A stretch of DNA of 64,000 bases from an uncultured Alphaproteobacteria bacterium (GCA_903822175.1 CAIJOB010000002.1:157480-221479), one strand, 5' to 3'. Positions 52,308-60,948 are shown, counted from the stretch's first letter. Numbers and translations: made by a program. The notes: generated by a model not told the origin, from the letters alone.

Positions 52308-53435
52308 TTACAGGCCGGCATTGCCGAGGCCTAAGGAACGGGCGGCGCCGTTGCGCAGCTTCTGCGCGGCGACCGAGCGGCCGGCGCTGAGGATGAAGCC
52401 GATGATCTTCGCCACCGCCTCGTAGTGGGCGGGCGGGATGATCTCGTCGATCTCGACGGCGGCGTAGAGGGCGCGGGCCAGCGGCGCATCTTCGAGCACC
52501 GGCACGCCGGCCGCCTCGGCGATCTCGCGGATCTTCAGCGCCAAGCTGTCCATGCCCTTGGCGACGCACATCGGCGCCGGCGTCTCGCCCTGATCGTATT
52601 TCAGCGCCACGGCGTAGTGGGTCGGGTTCATCACCACCACGGTGGCGTCGGGCACCGCCTGCATCATCCGCCGGCGCGCGCGCTCGTTGCGCAGCTGCTT
52701 CTGGCGGGCCTTGATGTGGGGGTCGCCTTCGGACTGCTTGTAGTCCTCCTTGGTCTCCTCCTTGGTCATCCGCATCCGCTTCAGGAACCGCTGGCGCTGC
52801 CAGAACCAGTCGGCGCCGGCGACGACCGCCAGGAAGGCTCCGACGGCGAACACCAGGCGGCGCAGGATATCGGCGGAGAAGGTCAGCATGGTCAGCGGAT
52901 CCATGCTGGCCAGGCTCTCGAGCTCGTTGATGTGCGGATTGAGCACCCACCAGGCGAGTAGCGCCGTCAGGGTCACCTTCACCAGCGACTTCAGGAACTG
53001 CACAAAGCCGTCGAGGCCGAACAGCCGCTTGAAGCCTGAGAGCGGGGACAGCTTGGTCAGATCGGGGGCGAGCCGATCGGGGCTGAACATGAAGCCGGTC
53101 TGGATCAGGTTGCCGGCGACGCCCGCCGCGCAGGCCGCCAGCATCACCGCGCCGATCGCAGGCGCGGCGCCGATGACGGCGGACCTCATGATCGCCACGC
53201 CGCCGTCGCTCTCGAAGTTCATGGCGTCGGGGTGCGCCAGGAACGGCGTCATGGCGGTCATCAGGTTGCGGGAGAGATAGCCGCCGGCCAGGGCCACGAC
53301 GGTCGCGGCCGCGGCCAGCGAGGCCAAGGGCGCGACGTCCGGCGTCTTGACGACCTCGCCGCGCTCGCGCGCCTGCTGCAGTTTGCGCGGTGTCGCCTCT
53401 TCTGTGCGAGAGGCCGCCTCGTTCTGATCGCTCAC
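52308..53435 (-). CDS. flhB: flagellar export switch protein FlhB
   Basis: FlhB is an inner-membrane component of the flagellar type III export gate that switches substrate specificity after self-cleavage. The 375-residue protein has four membrane helices in its first 220 residues and a cytoplasmic C-domain with the cleavage site Asn270-Pro271 in VVVMNPTHYAVALKYD. The N-terminal TEEATPRKLQQARERGEVVK is the family signature. It lies between fliR (31 nt) and cckA. Confidence 0.95.
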   Translation of the reverse strand: MSDQNEAASRTEEATPRKLQQARERGEVVKTPDVAPLASLAAAATVVALAGGYLSRNLMTAMTPFLAHPDAMNFESDGGVAIMRSAVIGAAPAIGAVMLAACAAGVAGNLIQTGFMFSPDRLAPDLTKLSPLSGFKRLFGLDGFVQFLKSLVKVTLTALLAWWVLNPHINELESLASMDPLTMLTFSADILRRLVFAVGAFLAVVAGADWFWQRQRFLKRMRMTKEETKEDYKQSEGDPHIKARQKQLRNERARRRMMQAVPDATVVVMNPTHYAVALKYDQGETPAPMCVAKGMDSLALKIREIAEAAGVPVLEDAPLARALYAAVEIDEIIPPAHYEAVAKIIGFILSAGRSVAAQKLRNGAARSLGLGNAGL

Positions 53436-53466
53436 GACCGGTCACCGCGAAGGCCTTGGGGGCGCA

Positions 53467-54222
53467 TCACGCGAACATGCCGACGAGGTCGCGGTAGTGA
53501 TCGATCCAGACCATGCCGATGACGCCCAGACTGAGCGCGAAGATCGACAGACCGAGCAGGATCATCAGGGGCGAGGCGACGAAGAAGATCTGGAACTGCG
53601 GCATCACCCGGCCGATCAGGCCGGTGGCGATGTTGAAGATCAGCGAAAACGCCACCACCGGCGCCGACAGCTGCAGCCCAAGCGCGAAGGAGCGCGACAC
53701 CGTCTGGATGGCCAGCGCATTGGCGTCGGCCACCGGCAAAGCCCGGGTGAACGGGAAGAGGGTGTAGGAGCGCACGATCGCCGAGAGGAACAGGTGGTGC
53801 ATGTTGGTGGTCATGATCAGCACCAGCCCGAAGAGGCCGAGGAAGGTGCCAAGCGTCGGCGACGGCGCGGCCTGGGTCGGGTTGGCCGTCTGGGCGAAGC
53901 CAAGCGTGGTCTGGATGGAGATGATCTCGCCGGCCGCCGCCAGGGACGACATGAACAGCCGCAGGATCACCCCGATCATCAGGCCGATGGCGGTCTCCTT
54001 GATCACCGCGAAGGCGACGCCGCTGACGTCGCCCGGGACCGCCGGCACGCTGGCGCCGATCACCGGGAACAGGATGAAGGCCAGCAGTAGGCCGAGGGAA
54101 AGGCGGACGCGGACCGGCACGAAGGTCTCGCCAAGGCCCGGGATCGCCATCAGCATGGCGCCCATCCGCGCGAAGATCAGGCCGGCGGCGAACACCTGCT
54201 GGGCTGGGGCGTAGTGCTCCAT
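53467..54222 (-). CDS. fliR: flagellar export protein FliR
   Basis: A 251-residue inner-membrane protein with about six helices, part of the FliPQR export gate. Family blocks are MGAMLMAIPGLGETFVPVRV near the start and EIISIQTTLGFAQTANPTQ in the middle. The ATG at 54222 gives a normal length; an in-frame extension beyond fliQ's end is rejected. The gene lies 23 nt after fliQ. Confidence 0.93.
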   Translation of the reverse strand: MEHYAPAQQVFAAGLIFARMGAMLMAIPGLGETFVPVRVRLSLGLLLAFILFPVIGASVPAVPGDVSGVAFAVIKETAIGLMIGVILRLFMSSLAAAGEIISIQTTLGFAQTANPTQAAPSPTLGTFLGLFGLVLIMTTNMHHLFLSAIVRSYTLFPFTRALPVADANALAIQTVSRSFALGLQLSAPVVAFSLIFNIATGLIGRVMPQFQIFFVASPLMILLGLSIFALSLGVIGMVWIDHYRDLVGMFA

Positions 54223-54245
54223 TAGGGGCTCGTCCCGCCCCGCCG

Positions 54246-54509
54246 TCAGAGACTGGCGATACGGGCGGCGATGTGGACCATGAAGCCCTTCATCAGGGCG
54301 CCCATCATCGGCAGGAAGACCAGCAGCGAAACGAAGATCGCCACGATCTTCGGCGCGGCCACCAGGGTGGCTTCCTGGATCTGGGTGAGCGCCTGCAAGA
54401 GACCGATGCCGACGCCGACCAGAAGTCCAACGATCAGGCACGGCGCCGCCAGCTGGATGGTGAGCCAGATGGCGTCGCGCCCGACGTCCAGAACCTCGGC
54501 GCCGTTCAT
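54246..54509 (-). CDS. fliQ: flagellar export protein FliQ
   Basis: An 87-residue two-helix membrane protein of the flagellar export gate. The segments AIWLTIQLAAPCLIVGLLVG and LQALTQIQEATLVAAPKIVA are diagnostic. The first gene of the fliQ-fliR-flhB-cckA operon, with a CtrA half-site (TTAACCAT) 65 bp upstream. Confidence 0.93.
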   Translation of the reverse strand: MNGAEVLDVGRDAIWLTIQLAAPCLIVGLLVGVGIGLLQALTQIQEATLVAAPKIVAIFVSLLVFLPMMGALMKGFMVHIAARIASL

Positions 54510-54573
54510 AAGAACCTCTTTGGAAAGCTTGACGAATTGGCTCGCTCAGCGAACTCCGCCACCATGGTCCGGC

Positions 54574-54581
54574 ATGGTTAA
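54574..54581 (-). promoter_or_regulatory. CtrA half-site upstream of fliQ
   Basis: On the minus strand TTAACCAT is read at 54581-54574. It is the conserved downstream half of the CtrA box; the upstream TTAA is degraded (GTAG). CtrA controls early flagellar operons in Caulobacter, so a promoter for fliQ here is plausible. Confidence 0.5.
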
Positions 54582-54700
54582 TGAAAGCCTACGGACTGGG
54601 CAGAATTTGCCGGTTCGGGCGCCCGCACCTTCGCGGCAGCGGAGGCTCAGTTGTTCAACGCCGGTCTGGTACACAAGGACATGCCTTTTGGGGGGACCTC

Positions 54701-55171
54701 ATGACGCTTTCCGACTTTGCCACCTTCAGCACCGCCATCAGCGGCTTGGCGGTGACGGCATCGTTGATCTATCTGGCGCTGCAGACGCATCAGAACGCCA
54801 AGCATACCAAGGCGCTGATTCATCAAGGGCGGATCGCTGGGCTTCGTGACGTGTTTCTCGCGACCGCCGAGGCCGAAGTTGCGACGGCAATCATCGCGGC
54901 GACGGGCGGGAACCCAACGCCAAGCGAGGTCCAACAATACCAGTTCCGGGCCATCTGCGGCGCTCGGATCTACGGGTGGCAGGATACCTATCTGCAGTGC
55001 CAGAACGGACTCTTGGGCGACGACTTCCTGAGCCAGATGCGGGGCGGCGCGGAATTGACGATGAGGGACGCGGCTGCCCGCGAGGCATGGGAAATCTACC
55101 GTGTCCCGGGGACGTCCTTCACCAGATTCATGGACGAAATTGCGGGCCGAGGCGAAGGCGTCGGGAAATAG
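54701..55171 (+). CDS. hypothetical membrane-anchored protein, 156 aa
   Basis: No family was recognised with certainty. The N-terminal helix FSTAISGLAVTASLIYLALQ is a membrane anchor, followed by a helical domain HQNAKHTKALIHQGRIAG and RAICGARIYGWQDTYLQ. An ATG at 54701 preceded by GGGGGGA is preferred to ATG 54681. The gene is isolated between fliQ (divergent) and the osmoprotectant transporter (convergent). Similar small membrane proteins of unknown role exist in proteobacteria. Confidence 0.55.
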   Translation: MTLSDFATFSTAISGLAVTASLIYLALQTHQNAKHTKALIHQGRIAGLRDVFLATAEAEVATAIIAATGGNPTPSEVQQYQFRAICGARIYGWQDTYLQCQNGLLGDDFLSQMRGGAELTMRDAAAREAWEIYRVPGTSFTRFMDEIAGRGEGVGK

Positions 55172-55237
55172 GGCCGCCAATTCCAGGTGACCATCCGCGT
55201 CGCCCTCCCACCCGTAGCGGACGTCTGAAACGTCCCC

Positions 55238-56791
55238 TCAGCGCCCGAGCTGCGCGTCCAGCGCTCTGGCGGCCTCGGCGGGGCTGGCCTTTGCCTGGTC
55301 GCGGTCGACGCTCAGGTTGGCCGCCTGCATCTGGGCCACGGAGATCTTGCCGATCAGCGGTTGCAGGGCGCCGATCAGCCGCTTGTCGTGCGCCCGTTTC
55401 GGCGAGATCAGCACCACGGCGTCATAGGGCGGGATCGCGCCCTTGGGATCGGTGAGGATGACCAGCTTGTCGGCGGCGATGCGGCCGTCGGAGGAAAAGG
55501 CTGAGATCACGTCGGCCTCGCCGCCCATCAGGGCGCGGTACATGAAGGTCGGCTGGTAGGACCGCTGGGTCTTGAACTTCAGGTCGTAGGCGCCCTGCAC
55601 CGCCTTCCATTCCGGCCGCGACAGGAACTCCAGGTCCGACCCCAGAGTGAGCTTGGGCGCCTCGCGGGCAAGGTCGGCGATGGAGGCGATGTGCAGGGCC
55701 GCGGCGCGGTCGGGGCGCATGGTGAGCGCGTAGGCGTTCTCGAAGCCGAGCGAGCCCAGGACCGTGACTCCATCGCGCTTCTCCAGCTCGGCGGTCAGCT
55801 GTTTGAGCACTTCAGCGCGGCCGGGATTATCCTTGCGGTTCAGAGCGTTGGTCCAGAGTGTTCCGGAATAGTCGACATAGGCGTCGAGCTCTCCGGCGGC
55901 CAGCGCGCGATAGGCGACGGCTGAGCCCAGGTCTTCCTTACGGCTGACCTGCGCGCCGGCCTTTTCCAGCCGCCCGGCCATCAGCTCGGCCATGATGTAC
56001 TGCTCGGAGAAGTTCTTGGCGCCGACCGTGTAGGCCTGGGTGCGGTCCAGCCCGGCCGCCAGCGGGGCCACCGCCAGCGCCACGCCGGCCAGCAGCACAC
56101 CGACGCCGATCAGCACCAGCCGCGGACTGCGTTTGCGGGTCCCCACCTCGATCAGGCCGAGCAGCTGGTCGGCGGCCAGCGCCAGCACCGCCGAGGCCGC
56201 GCAGCCGAACAGCACATAGACCCAGTTCTCGGTCTGCAGGCCGGCGAAGATGTAGTTGCCCAGACTGGTCTGGCCGACCGGGGTCGAGAGCGTCGCCGCC
56301 CCGATGGTCCAGACCGCGGCGGTCCGCACGCCGGCCATGATCACCGGCGCCGCCAGCGGCAGCTCGACCTGCCACAACCGCTGGGCCGACGTCATGCCGA
56401 CGCCGTCTGCCGCCTCCTTGATCGCCGGGTCGACGCCCAGGATGGCGGCAGCGCCGTTCCGCAGGATCGGCAGCATGGAATAGAGGGTGAGCGCCAGCAG
56501 CGAGGGCAGGAAGCCCAGGGCCGAGAACCCGTGGCCGAGCGTCGCCTTGGCCAGCGACGAGAGCGCCAGCAGCAGCGGATAGAATAGCGCCAACAGCGCC
56601 AGGCTGGGGATCGTCTGGATCAGGCTGGCCCCGGCCAGCACCGGCCAGCGCAGCCGCGCGCTGCGGCTGGCGGCGATGGCCAGCGGCAGGCTGATGGCGA
56701 CGCCCAGGACGAGTGCGCTGAAACTCAGCAGCACATGCCAGCCGAGGTACTCCGGCAGCAGGGCGAAGGCGGCGGAAAGCTTGGGGCTCAT
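55238..56791 (-). CDS. osmoprotectant ABC transporter, permease fused to substrate-binding domain
   Basis: The 517-residue protein joins an OpuCB-type permease (residues about 1-215, six helices, with EAADGVGMTSAQRLWQVELP as the EAA loop) to a periplasmic binding domain (about residue 250 onward, starting YTVGAKNFSEQYIMAEL). It would import glycine betaine, choline or similar. A fusion of this kind is known in the OpuC/YehYZ group. The gene overlaps the ATPase gene by 4 nt. The aromatic cage residues for betaine cannot be verified. Confidence 0.87.
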   Translation of the reverse strand: MSPKLSAAFALLPEYLGWHVLLSFSALVLGVAISLPLAIAASRSARLRWPVLAGASLIQTIPSLALLALFYPLLLALSSLAKATLGHGFSALGFLPSLLALTLYSMLPILRNGAAAILGVDPAIKEAADGVGMTSAQRLWQVELPLAAPVIMAGVRTAAVWTIGAATLSTPVGQTSLGNYIFAGLQTENWVYVLFGCAASAVLALAADQLLGLIEVGTRKRSPRLVLIGVGVLLAGVALAVAPLAAGLDRTQAYTVGAKNFSEQYIMAELMAGRLEKAGAQVSRKEDLGSAVAYRALAAGELDAYVDYSGTLWTNALNRKDNPGRAEVLKQLTAELEKRDGVTVLGSLGFENAYALTMRPDRAAALHIASIADLAREAPKLTLGSDLEFLSRPEWKAVQGAYDLKFKTQRSYQPTFMYRALMGGEADVISAFSSDGRIAADKLVILTDPKGAIPPYDAVVLISPKRAHDKRLIGALQPLIGKISVAQMQAANLSVDRDQAKASPAEAARALDAQLGR

Positions 56792-57573
56792 GCCGAGGCT
56801 TCCGGCGCCGCGGCGAACTTGGCCCGCAACCGCTCGGCCTGGCGGCGCGGGGCCTCAAGCAGGGCGCGGACCCCCTCGTCCTGCGCGCCCGCCAGCAGGT
56901 CGGCGGGCGTGCCGTCGGCGACCACCGCGCCATCGCGCAGCACCACGATCCGGTCGGCCAGCAGCACGGCCTCGGCCATATCGTGGGTGACCATCACCGT
57001 GGTCAGGCCCAGGCGCTCATGCAGCGAACGGTAGTCGGTCCCCAGCGCGTCGCGGGTCAAGGGGTCGAGCGCCCCGAACGGCTCGTCCATCAGCATCAGC
57101 TTGGGTTCGGCGGCGAGCGCGCGCGCCACACCCACCCGCTGACGCTGGCCGCCGGAGAGCGCGTCGGGGGTGCGGCCGGCGACCTCCAGCGGCAGGTCGA
57201 CGAGGCCCAGCAGGTTGGCGACCCGGCCGTCGATGCGCTTCTTGTCCCAGCCCAGCAGCTTGGGCGTGATGGCGATATTCTCGGCCACCGTCAGGTGCGG
57301 GAACAGGCCCACCTCCTGGAACACATAGCCGATCTTGCGGCGCAAGCTGTGGGGCATCAGGGCCATGACGTTCTGGCCCATCACCCGCACCTCACCGGCG
57401 TCGGGCGTCACCAGCCGGTTGATGGTCTTGAGCAACGTCGTCTTGCCCGACCCGGAGCCCCCGACCAGGGCTGTGAAAACCCCAGGCTCGAACGTCAGGG
57501 ATACGCCGGCCAGGGCGGCATGGGCGCCGTAGCGCTTCTCAACCCCAGAAAGCTCGATAGCCGGCCCCGCCAT
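56788..57573 (-). CDS. osmoprotectant ABC transporter ATP-binding protein
   Basis: A 261-residue ATPase. Walker A is GGSGSGKT (38-45), the signature LSGGQRQRVGVARAL starts at residue 139, and Walker B is LMLMDEPFGALD. The QEVGLFPHLTVAEN Q-loop and the absence of a C-terminal CBS pair fit short glycine-betaine type ATPases. It is upstream of the permease-binding fusion and forms its partner. Confidence 0.9.
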   Translation of the reverse strand: MAGPAIELSGVEKRYGAHAALAGVSLTFEPGVFTALVGGSGSGKTTLLKTINRLVTPDAGEVRVMGQNVMALMPHSLRRKIGYVFQEVGLFPHLTVAENIAITPKLLGWDKKRIDGRVANLLGLVDLPLEVAGRTPDALSGGQRQRVGVARALAAEPKLMLMDEPFGALDPLTRDALGTDYRSLHERLGLTTVMVTHDMAEAVLLADRIVVLRDGAVVADGTPADLLAGAQDEGVRALLEAPRRQAERLRAKFAAAPEASA

Positions 57574-57600
57574 GGCGAAGGGTTAGCATGGCCTTAGTTC

Positions 57601-57746
57601 CTCCCCCAGCGCGAAGCGCGGCAGGGGGAGGTGGCGCAACGCGCCGGAGGGGGTTTCATCCGCGGCGATGCGCGATTGGGCTATCCGACGTTCTGAGTGG
57701 AAACCCCCTCAGTCAGTCTTCGCTGACAGCTCCCCCTGTGGGGGAG
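57601..57746. repeat. multi-hairpin repeat element between opuC ATPase and fliE
   Basis: Three perfect inverted pairs occur: CTCCCCC/GGGGGAG at 57601-57630, GAGGGGGTTTC (57647-57657) with GAAACCCCCTC (57700-57710), and CTCCCCC-TGT-GGGGGAG at 57730-57746, plus GTCAG/CTGAC at 57712-57727. Similar CCCCCTC..GTCAG..GCTGAC repeats are, from general knowledge, common in Caulobacteraceae. It sits 8 nt from the fliE stop and may act as a terminator for the convergent region. Confidence 0.6.
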
Positions 57747-57753
57747 CAATGGC

Positions 57754-58017
57754 TCAGATCGGCATCCGCATGATTTCCTGGTAGGCGCTGATCACCTGGT
57801 CGCGGATGGCCATGACGGTGTTCAGGCTCTGCTCGGCGGAGGAGACGGCGGTGACGACGTCGATCAGCTGGGCCTTGCCCTGGGCCTGGGCGACCATCTG
57901 GCCTTCGGCGGCCTTGCTGGTCTTCATGACGTCGCCCATGGCCGTCTTCAGGATGTCGCCGAAGCCGCCGCCGGGGGCGGCGACCTGCGAGCCCATGGCG
58001 GCGGGATCGGCAGCCAT
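57754..58017 (-). CDS. fliE: flagellar hook-basal body protein FliE (5' end apparently frameshifted)
   Basis: FliE joins the MS ring to the rod. The 87-residue frame ends with [20 protein letters not shown] and [10 protein letters not shown], the conserved C-terminal of FliE. Upstream of ATG 58017 the same frame continues with [14 protein letters not shown], which looks like the family N-terminus, but no start codon is in that frame. An ATG-ATG at 58067-58062 is one base out of frame with it. So either a 1-bp deletion shifted the start or translation begins at 58017, giving a product about 17 residues short. Confidence 0.75.
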   Translation of the reverse strand: MAADPAAMGSQVAAPGGGFGDILKTAMGDVMKTSKAAEGQMVAQAQGKAQLIDVVTAVSSAEQSLNTVMAIRDQVISAYQEIMRMPI

Positions 58018-58082
58018 GGCCTTCTGGACGGCTCCATAGGCCTTGGCGGCGGCGAGCGGGGCATCATGGTGGGCTAGGCCCC

Positions 58083-58505
58083 CTACTGCTTCAGGATGTC
58101 GAGGGTGCGCGCATCCATGGCGCGCGCCGTCTCGATGACGTTGAGGTTGGCTTCGTAGGCTCGCTGCGCGTCGCGCATGTCCATGGCCTCGATCAGCGGA
58201 TCGACGTTGGGGGTCTTCACATAGCCGGTGGCGTCGGCCGAGGGATTGGAGGGGTCGAAGGACGAGTTGAACGCCGACTTGTCCGGGACCGCGCGGCTCA
58301 TACGCACACCGGTGCCGCCGTTGCCGACGCTGACCGCCTGGAACACCGGCGCCTGGCGCCGATAGGGGTCGCCGCCGGGGGTCTTGGAGGTCGAATTGGC
58401 GTTGGCCAGGTTCTCCGCGATGATCCGCATCCGCGCCTGTTGGGCGCGAAGCGCGGAGACCGCGATCGACTGGGTGGTGGCGGTCATGGATTTGTCGTCG
58501 GCCAT
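58083..58505 (-). CDS. flgC: flagellar basal-body rod protein FlgC
   Basis: A 140-residue proximal rod protein. The N-terminal [20 protein letters not shown] block (residues 18-37) and the C-terminal [21 protein letters not shown] are the paired helices of rod proteins. It lies 16 nt after flgB and directly before fliE. Confidence 0.93.
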   Translation of the reverse strand: MADDKSMTATTQSIAVSALRAQQARMRIIAENLANANSTSKTPGGDPYRRQAPVFQAVSVGNGGTGVRMSRAVPDKSAFNSSFDPSNPSADATGYVKTPNVDPLIEAMDMRDAQRAYEANLNVIETARAMDARTLDILKQ

Positions 58506-58521
58506 TTGAGTTCAGCCCTTT

Positions 58522-58977
58522 CTAGCTGCCGGGCTTCTTGATGGCGCTCTTCAGCATGCCGAGCGACTGCTGGTAGAGGCTGACCGCGGCGTCGTAGTCC
58601 ATCCGCGCATTGGTCAGCTTGACCATCTCGTCCTCGAGCACCACGCCGTTGCCGTCGAGGGTCTCTTCGGAGTCCGGAGTCTTGGCGACCTTGAAGCTGG
58701 CGGCCAGGCCCTTGCCGGCGCTCTTGGGCTGCATGTGGCCAGGCTGGGTGGCGGCCATGGGGCCAGCGGCGATGGAGGCTCCGCCCGCCGCGGCGGCGCC
58801 GGCGGCGCGGTTCACGTGGGCTTCGAAGCTGAAGGGCTTCAGGTCACGGGCCGCGTAGCCGGGTGTGTCGGCGTTGGCCACGTTCTCGGAGATGACTCGC
58901 TGGCGGTCGGAGAGATACCCCAACCGGCTCTTCAGCATCTGGAGAATGGGAAGGTCGCCAATGTCCATGACCGGCAT
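58522..58977 (-). CDS. flgB: flagellar basal-body rod protein FlgB
   Basis: A 151-residue proximal rod protein. LSDRQRVISENVANADTPGY near residues 22-41 is the rod signature, and NARMDYDAAVSLYQQSLGML closes the molecule. The middle (residues 55-85) is Ala/Gly-rich. ATG 58977 is used; ATG 58968 is an alternative. First gene of flgB-flgC-fliE and only 15 bp from the CtrA box. Confidence 0.92.
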   Translation of the reverse strand: MPVMDIGDLPILQMLKSRLGYLSDRQRVISENVANADTPGYAARDLKPFSFEAHVNRAAGAAAAGGASIAAGPMAATQPGHMQPKSAGKGLAASFKVAKTPDSEETLDGNGVVLEDEMVKLTNARMDYDAAVSLYQQSLGMLKSAIKKPGS

Positions 58978-58992
58978 GGTGAATAAACAGGG

Positions 58993-59007
58993 TTAACCCG
59001 GACTTAA
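58993..59007. promoter_or_regulatory. perfect CtrA box between flgB and fliO
   Basis: TTAA-CCCGGAC-TTAA has the exact TTAA-N7-TTAA spacing of the CtrA binding site, and on the minus strand it continues as TTAAC. It lies in the 92-bp divergent region of flgBC-fliE and fliOP, fitting CtrA control of early flagellar genes. Confidence 0.8.
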
Positions 59008-59069
59008 GGCCTTTGCAGTCTCCTGCCCGCTGGACCTCCCGAACCCGCAGAAGCGCGCAAAGAACCGAC

Positions 59070-59348
59070 ATGCCCCTCGCCGAATTCGCCAGAGCCACCT
59101 TCGCCCTCGCCCTCACGCTAGGCCTGATCGGCCTGGCCGCGGTGGCGCTGCGCCGCTACGGGCCGGGCGCGCTTGGCCGGTTCGGCGGTCCCAAGGCCGA
59201 CCGCCGGCTGACGCTGGTGGAGACCCTGGTGCTGGACCCGGCGCGGCGCGTGGTGATCGTCGCCTGCGACGGCAAGGAGCGCCTGATCCTGCTGGGCGAA
59301 GGCCAGCTGATTTCCGAGATCGCGACGATGCCGAAAGGTAAGTCCTGA
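59070..59348 (+). CDS. fliO: flagellar biosynthesis protein FliO
   Basis: A 92-residue inner-membrane protein that helps assemble FliP. One helix ATFALALTLGLIGLAAVALR is followed by a cytoplasmic SH3-like segment DRRLTLVETLVLDPARRVVI and LLGEGQLISEI. The ATG at 59070 is the natural start after the CtrA box. The stop overlaps the fliP ATG by 1 nt. Confidence 0.85.
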   Translation: MPLAEFARATFALALTLGLIGLAAVALRRYGPGALGRFGGPKADRRLTLVETLVLDPARRVVIVACDGKERLILLGEGQLISEIATMPKGKS

Positions 59349-60142
59349 TGTTCGAGCTGATCAAAGCCATCCGCACCCTTCCCGCCGCCGAATGGCGCCG
59401 CGCCGCGATCCTGGCGGGGCTCACCACGCTGGCCAGCCTCATCTTCCCCGCCGCAGCCATCGCCCAGGCGGTGAACATCAACCTGGGCACCGGGGCCGGC
59501 CTGACCGAGCGCGTCGTGCAGCTGATCGGGCTGATGACCGTGCTGTCGCTGGCGCCTTCCATCGTCATCATGACCACCGCCTTCGTGCGCATCGTGGTGG
59601 TGCTGTCGCTGCTGCGCACGGCGCTGGGCCTGCAGCAGAGCCCGCCCAACTCGGTGATCATCTCGCTGGCGCTATTCCTCACCGCCATCGTCATGGGCCC
59701 GACCCTGCAGCGGTCCTACGACGAGGGGATCAAGCCCTTGATGGATCAGCAGATGGAGCTGCCCGCCGCCTTCGACGCCGCGGGCGGGCCGGTGAAGGCC
59801 TTCATGCTGCAGCAGGTGGACCGCGAGGACCTCGCCCTGTTCATTAAGCTGTCGCGGATACCCAAGCCCGCGAGCGCGATGGCCACGCCGCTGCAGGTGG
59901 TGACGCCGGCCTTCATGATCAGCGAGCTGAAGCGGGCCTTCGAGATCGGCTTCCTGCTGTTCATCCCGTTCCTGGTCATCGACCTGGTGGTGGCGAGCGT
60001 GCTGATGAGCATGGGGATGATGATGCTGCCCCCTGTGGTGATCAGTTTGCCGTTCAAGCTGATCTTCTTCGTGCTGGTGGACGGCTGGCGGCTCGTCGCC
60101 GGGAGTCTGGTCTCCAGCTTCCATACGGTTCCGGGAACCTAG
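59348..60142 (+). CDS. fliP: flagellar export protein FliP
   Basis: A 264-residue core of the flagellar export gate with a cleavable signal-like first helix. Blocks VLSLAPSIVIMTTAFVRIVV, LGLQQSPPNSVIISLALFLT and TPAFMISELKRAFEIGFLLF match FliP very well. Translationally coupled with fliO. Ends 41 nt before the protease gene. Confidence 0.95.
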   Translation: MFELIKAIRTLPAAEWRRAAILAGLTTLASLIFPAAAIAQAVNINLGTGAGLTERVVQLIGLMTVLSLAPSIVIMTTAFVRIVVVLSLLRTALGLQQSPPNSVIISLALFLTAIVMGPTLQRSYDEGIKPLMDQQMELPAAFDAAGGPVKAFMLQQVDREDLALFIKLSRIPKPASAMATPLQVVTPAFMISELKRAFEIGFLLFIPFLVIDLVVASVLMSMGMMMLPPVVISLPFKLIFFVLVDGWRLVAGSLVSSFHTVPGT

Positions 60143-60183
60143 AAGCCCGCTAGGGTGTCGGCCTGAAGCGGGGACTCCGGCGC

Positions 60184-60948
60184 ATGTCGAACGAAGGTGG
60201 CCCCTGGGGCCGCGAACAGCCTGAGCCGCCGCCGCCCGCGCCCCGCCGGGCGCCGTGGCGCCTCATCAGCTGGCTGGCGCTGATGGCGGCGATCGCAGGC
60301 GGGGTCTGGCTGCTGTCGCGAGCCTTTCCCGGACGCCTGCAGACGCTGGACGATCAGGGGACCGTGCTCCGCACCGCGACCATCCTCGTCATGCTGTCGC
60401 TGGGCGTGTTCCGCGTCGGCAAGGTCCACTGGAGCCGGACCGCGAAATATCTGGGCATCTGGGCCGGCGTGATCGCGGTGCTGGTGGTCGGCCTGACCTA
60501 CCGCGACGAGCTGATGGGCGTCGGCCAGCGGATCCGCAGCGAGTTCTCCTCGTCCTACCCGGTCGCCAACGGCCCGCGCCAGGTGGTGGTCACGGCCAGC
60601 GAGGGCGGCGGCTTCATGATCATGGGCAAGGTCAACGGCCAGCCGGTCCGCTTCCTGGTAGACACCGGGTCCAGCGACACGGTCCTGAGCCCCGACGACG
60701 CCAGGCGCCTGGGCATCGACCCCAAGACCCTGCCCTTCGATCACCTGGCGGAGACCGCCAACGGCACCGGCTATGGCGCGCGCTATACCGCGTCCAGGCT
60801 GGAGGTCGGGCCGATCGCCTTTGACGACATGCCGATGGTGATCAATCAGGCGCCGATGAGCTTTTCCCTGCTCGGCATGACCTTCCTGAGCCGCCTGGAG
60901 TCCTTTCAGGTCCGGGGCCGCCAGCTCTATCTGACGGCCAAGCCTTAG
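60184..60948 (+). CDS. TIGR02281-type clan AA aspartic protease (retropepsin-like), membrane-bound
   Basis: A 254-residue protein with an N-terminal proline-rich tail, about three membrane helices (residues 26-46, 64-78, 89-106) and a periplasmic single-lobed aspartic protease domain. The catalytic triad is Asp160-Thr-Gly in RFLVDTGSSDTVLSP, and a second conserved block is FDDMPMVINQAPMSFSLLGM. Such proteins act as dimers. Substrate is unknown. The gene follows fliP but is probably independent. Confidence 0.85.
   Translation: MSNEGGPWGREQPEPPPPAPRRAPWRLISWLALMAAIAGGVWLLSRAFPGRLQTLDDQGTVLRTATILVMLSLGVFRVGKVHWSRTAKYLGIWAGVIAVLVVGLTYRDELMGVGQRIRSEFSSSYPVANGPRQVVVTASEGGGFMIMGKVNGQPVRFLVDTGSSDTVLSPDDARRLGIDPKTLPFDHLAETANGTGYGARYTASRLEVGPIAFDDMPMVINQAPMSFSLLGMTFLSRLESFQVRGRQLYLTAKP

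Noticed and set aside
54581..55171. Longer version of the hypothetical membrane protein gene
   Set aside because: The extra 40 codons lie in the fliQ promoter region and lack a ribosome-binding site, whereas GGGGGGA precedes ATG 54701.
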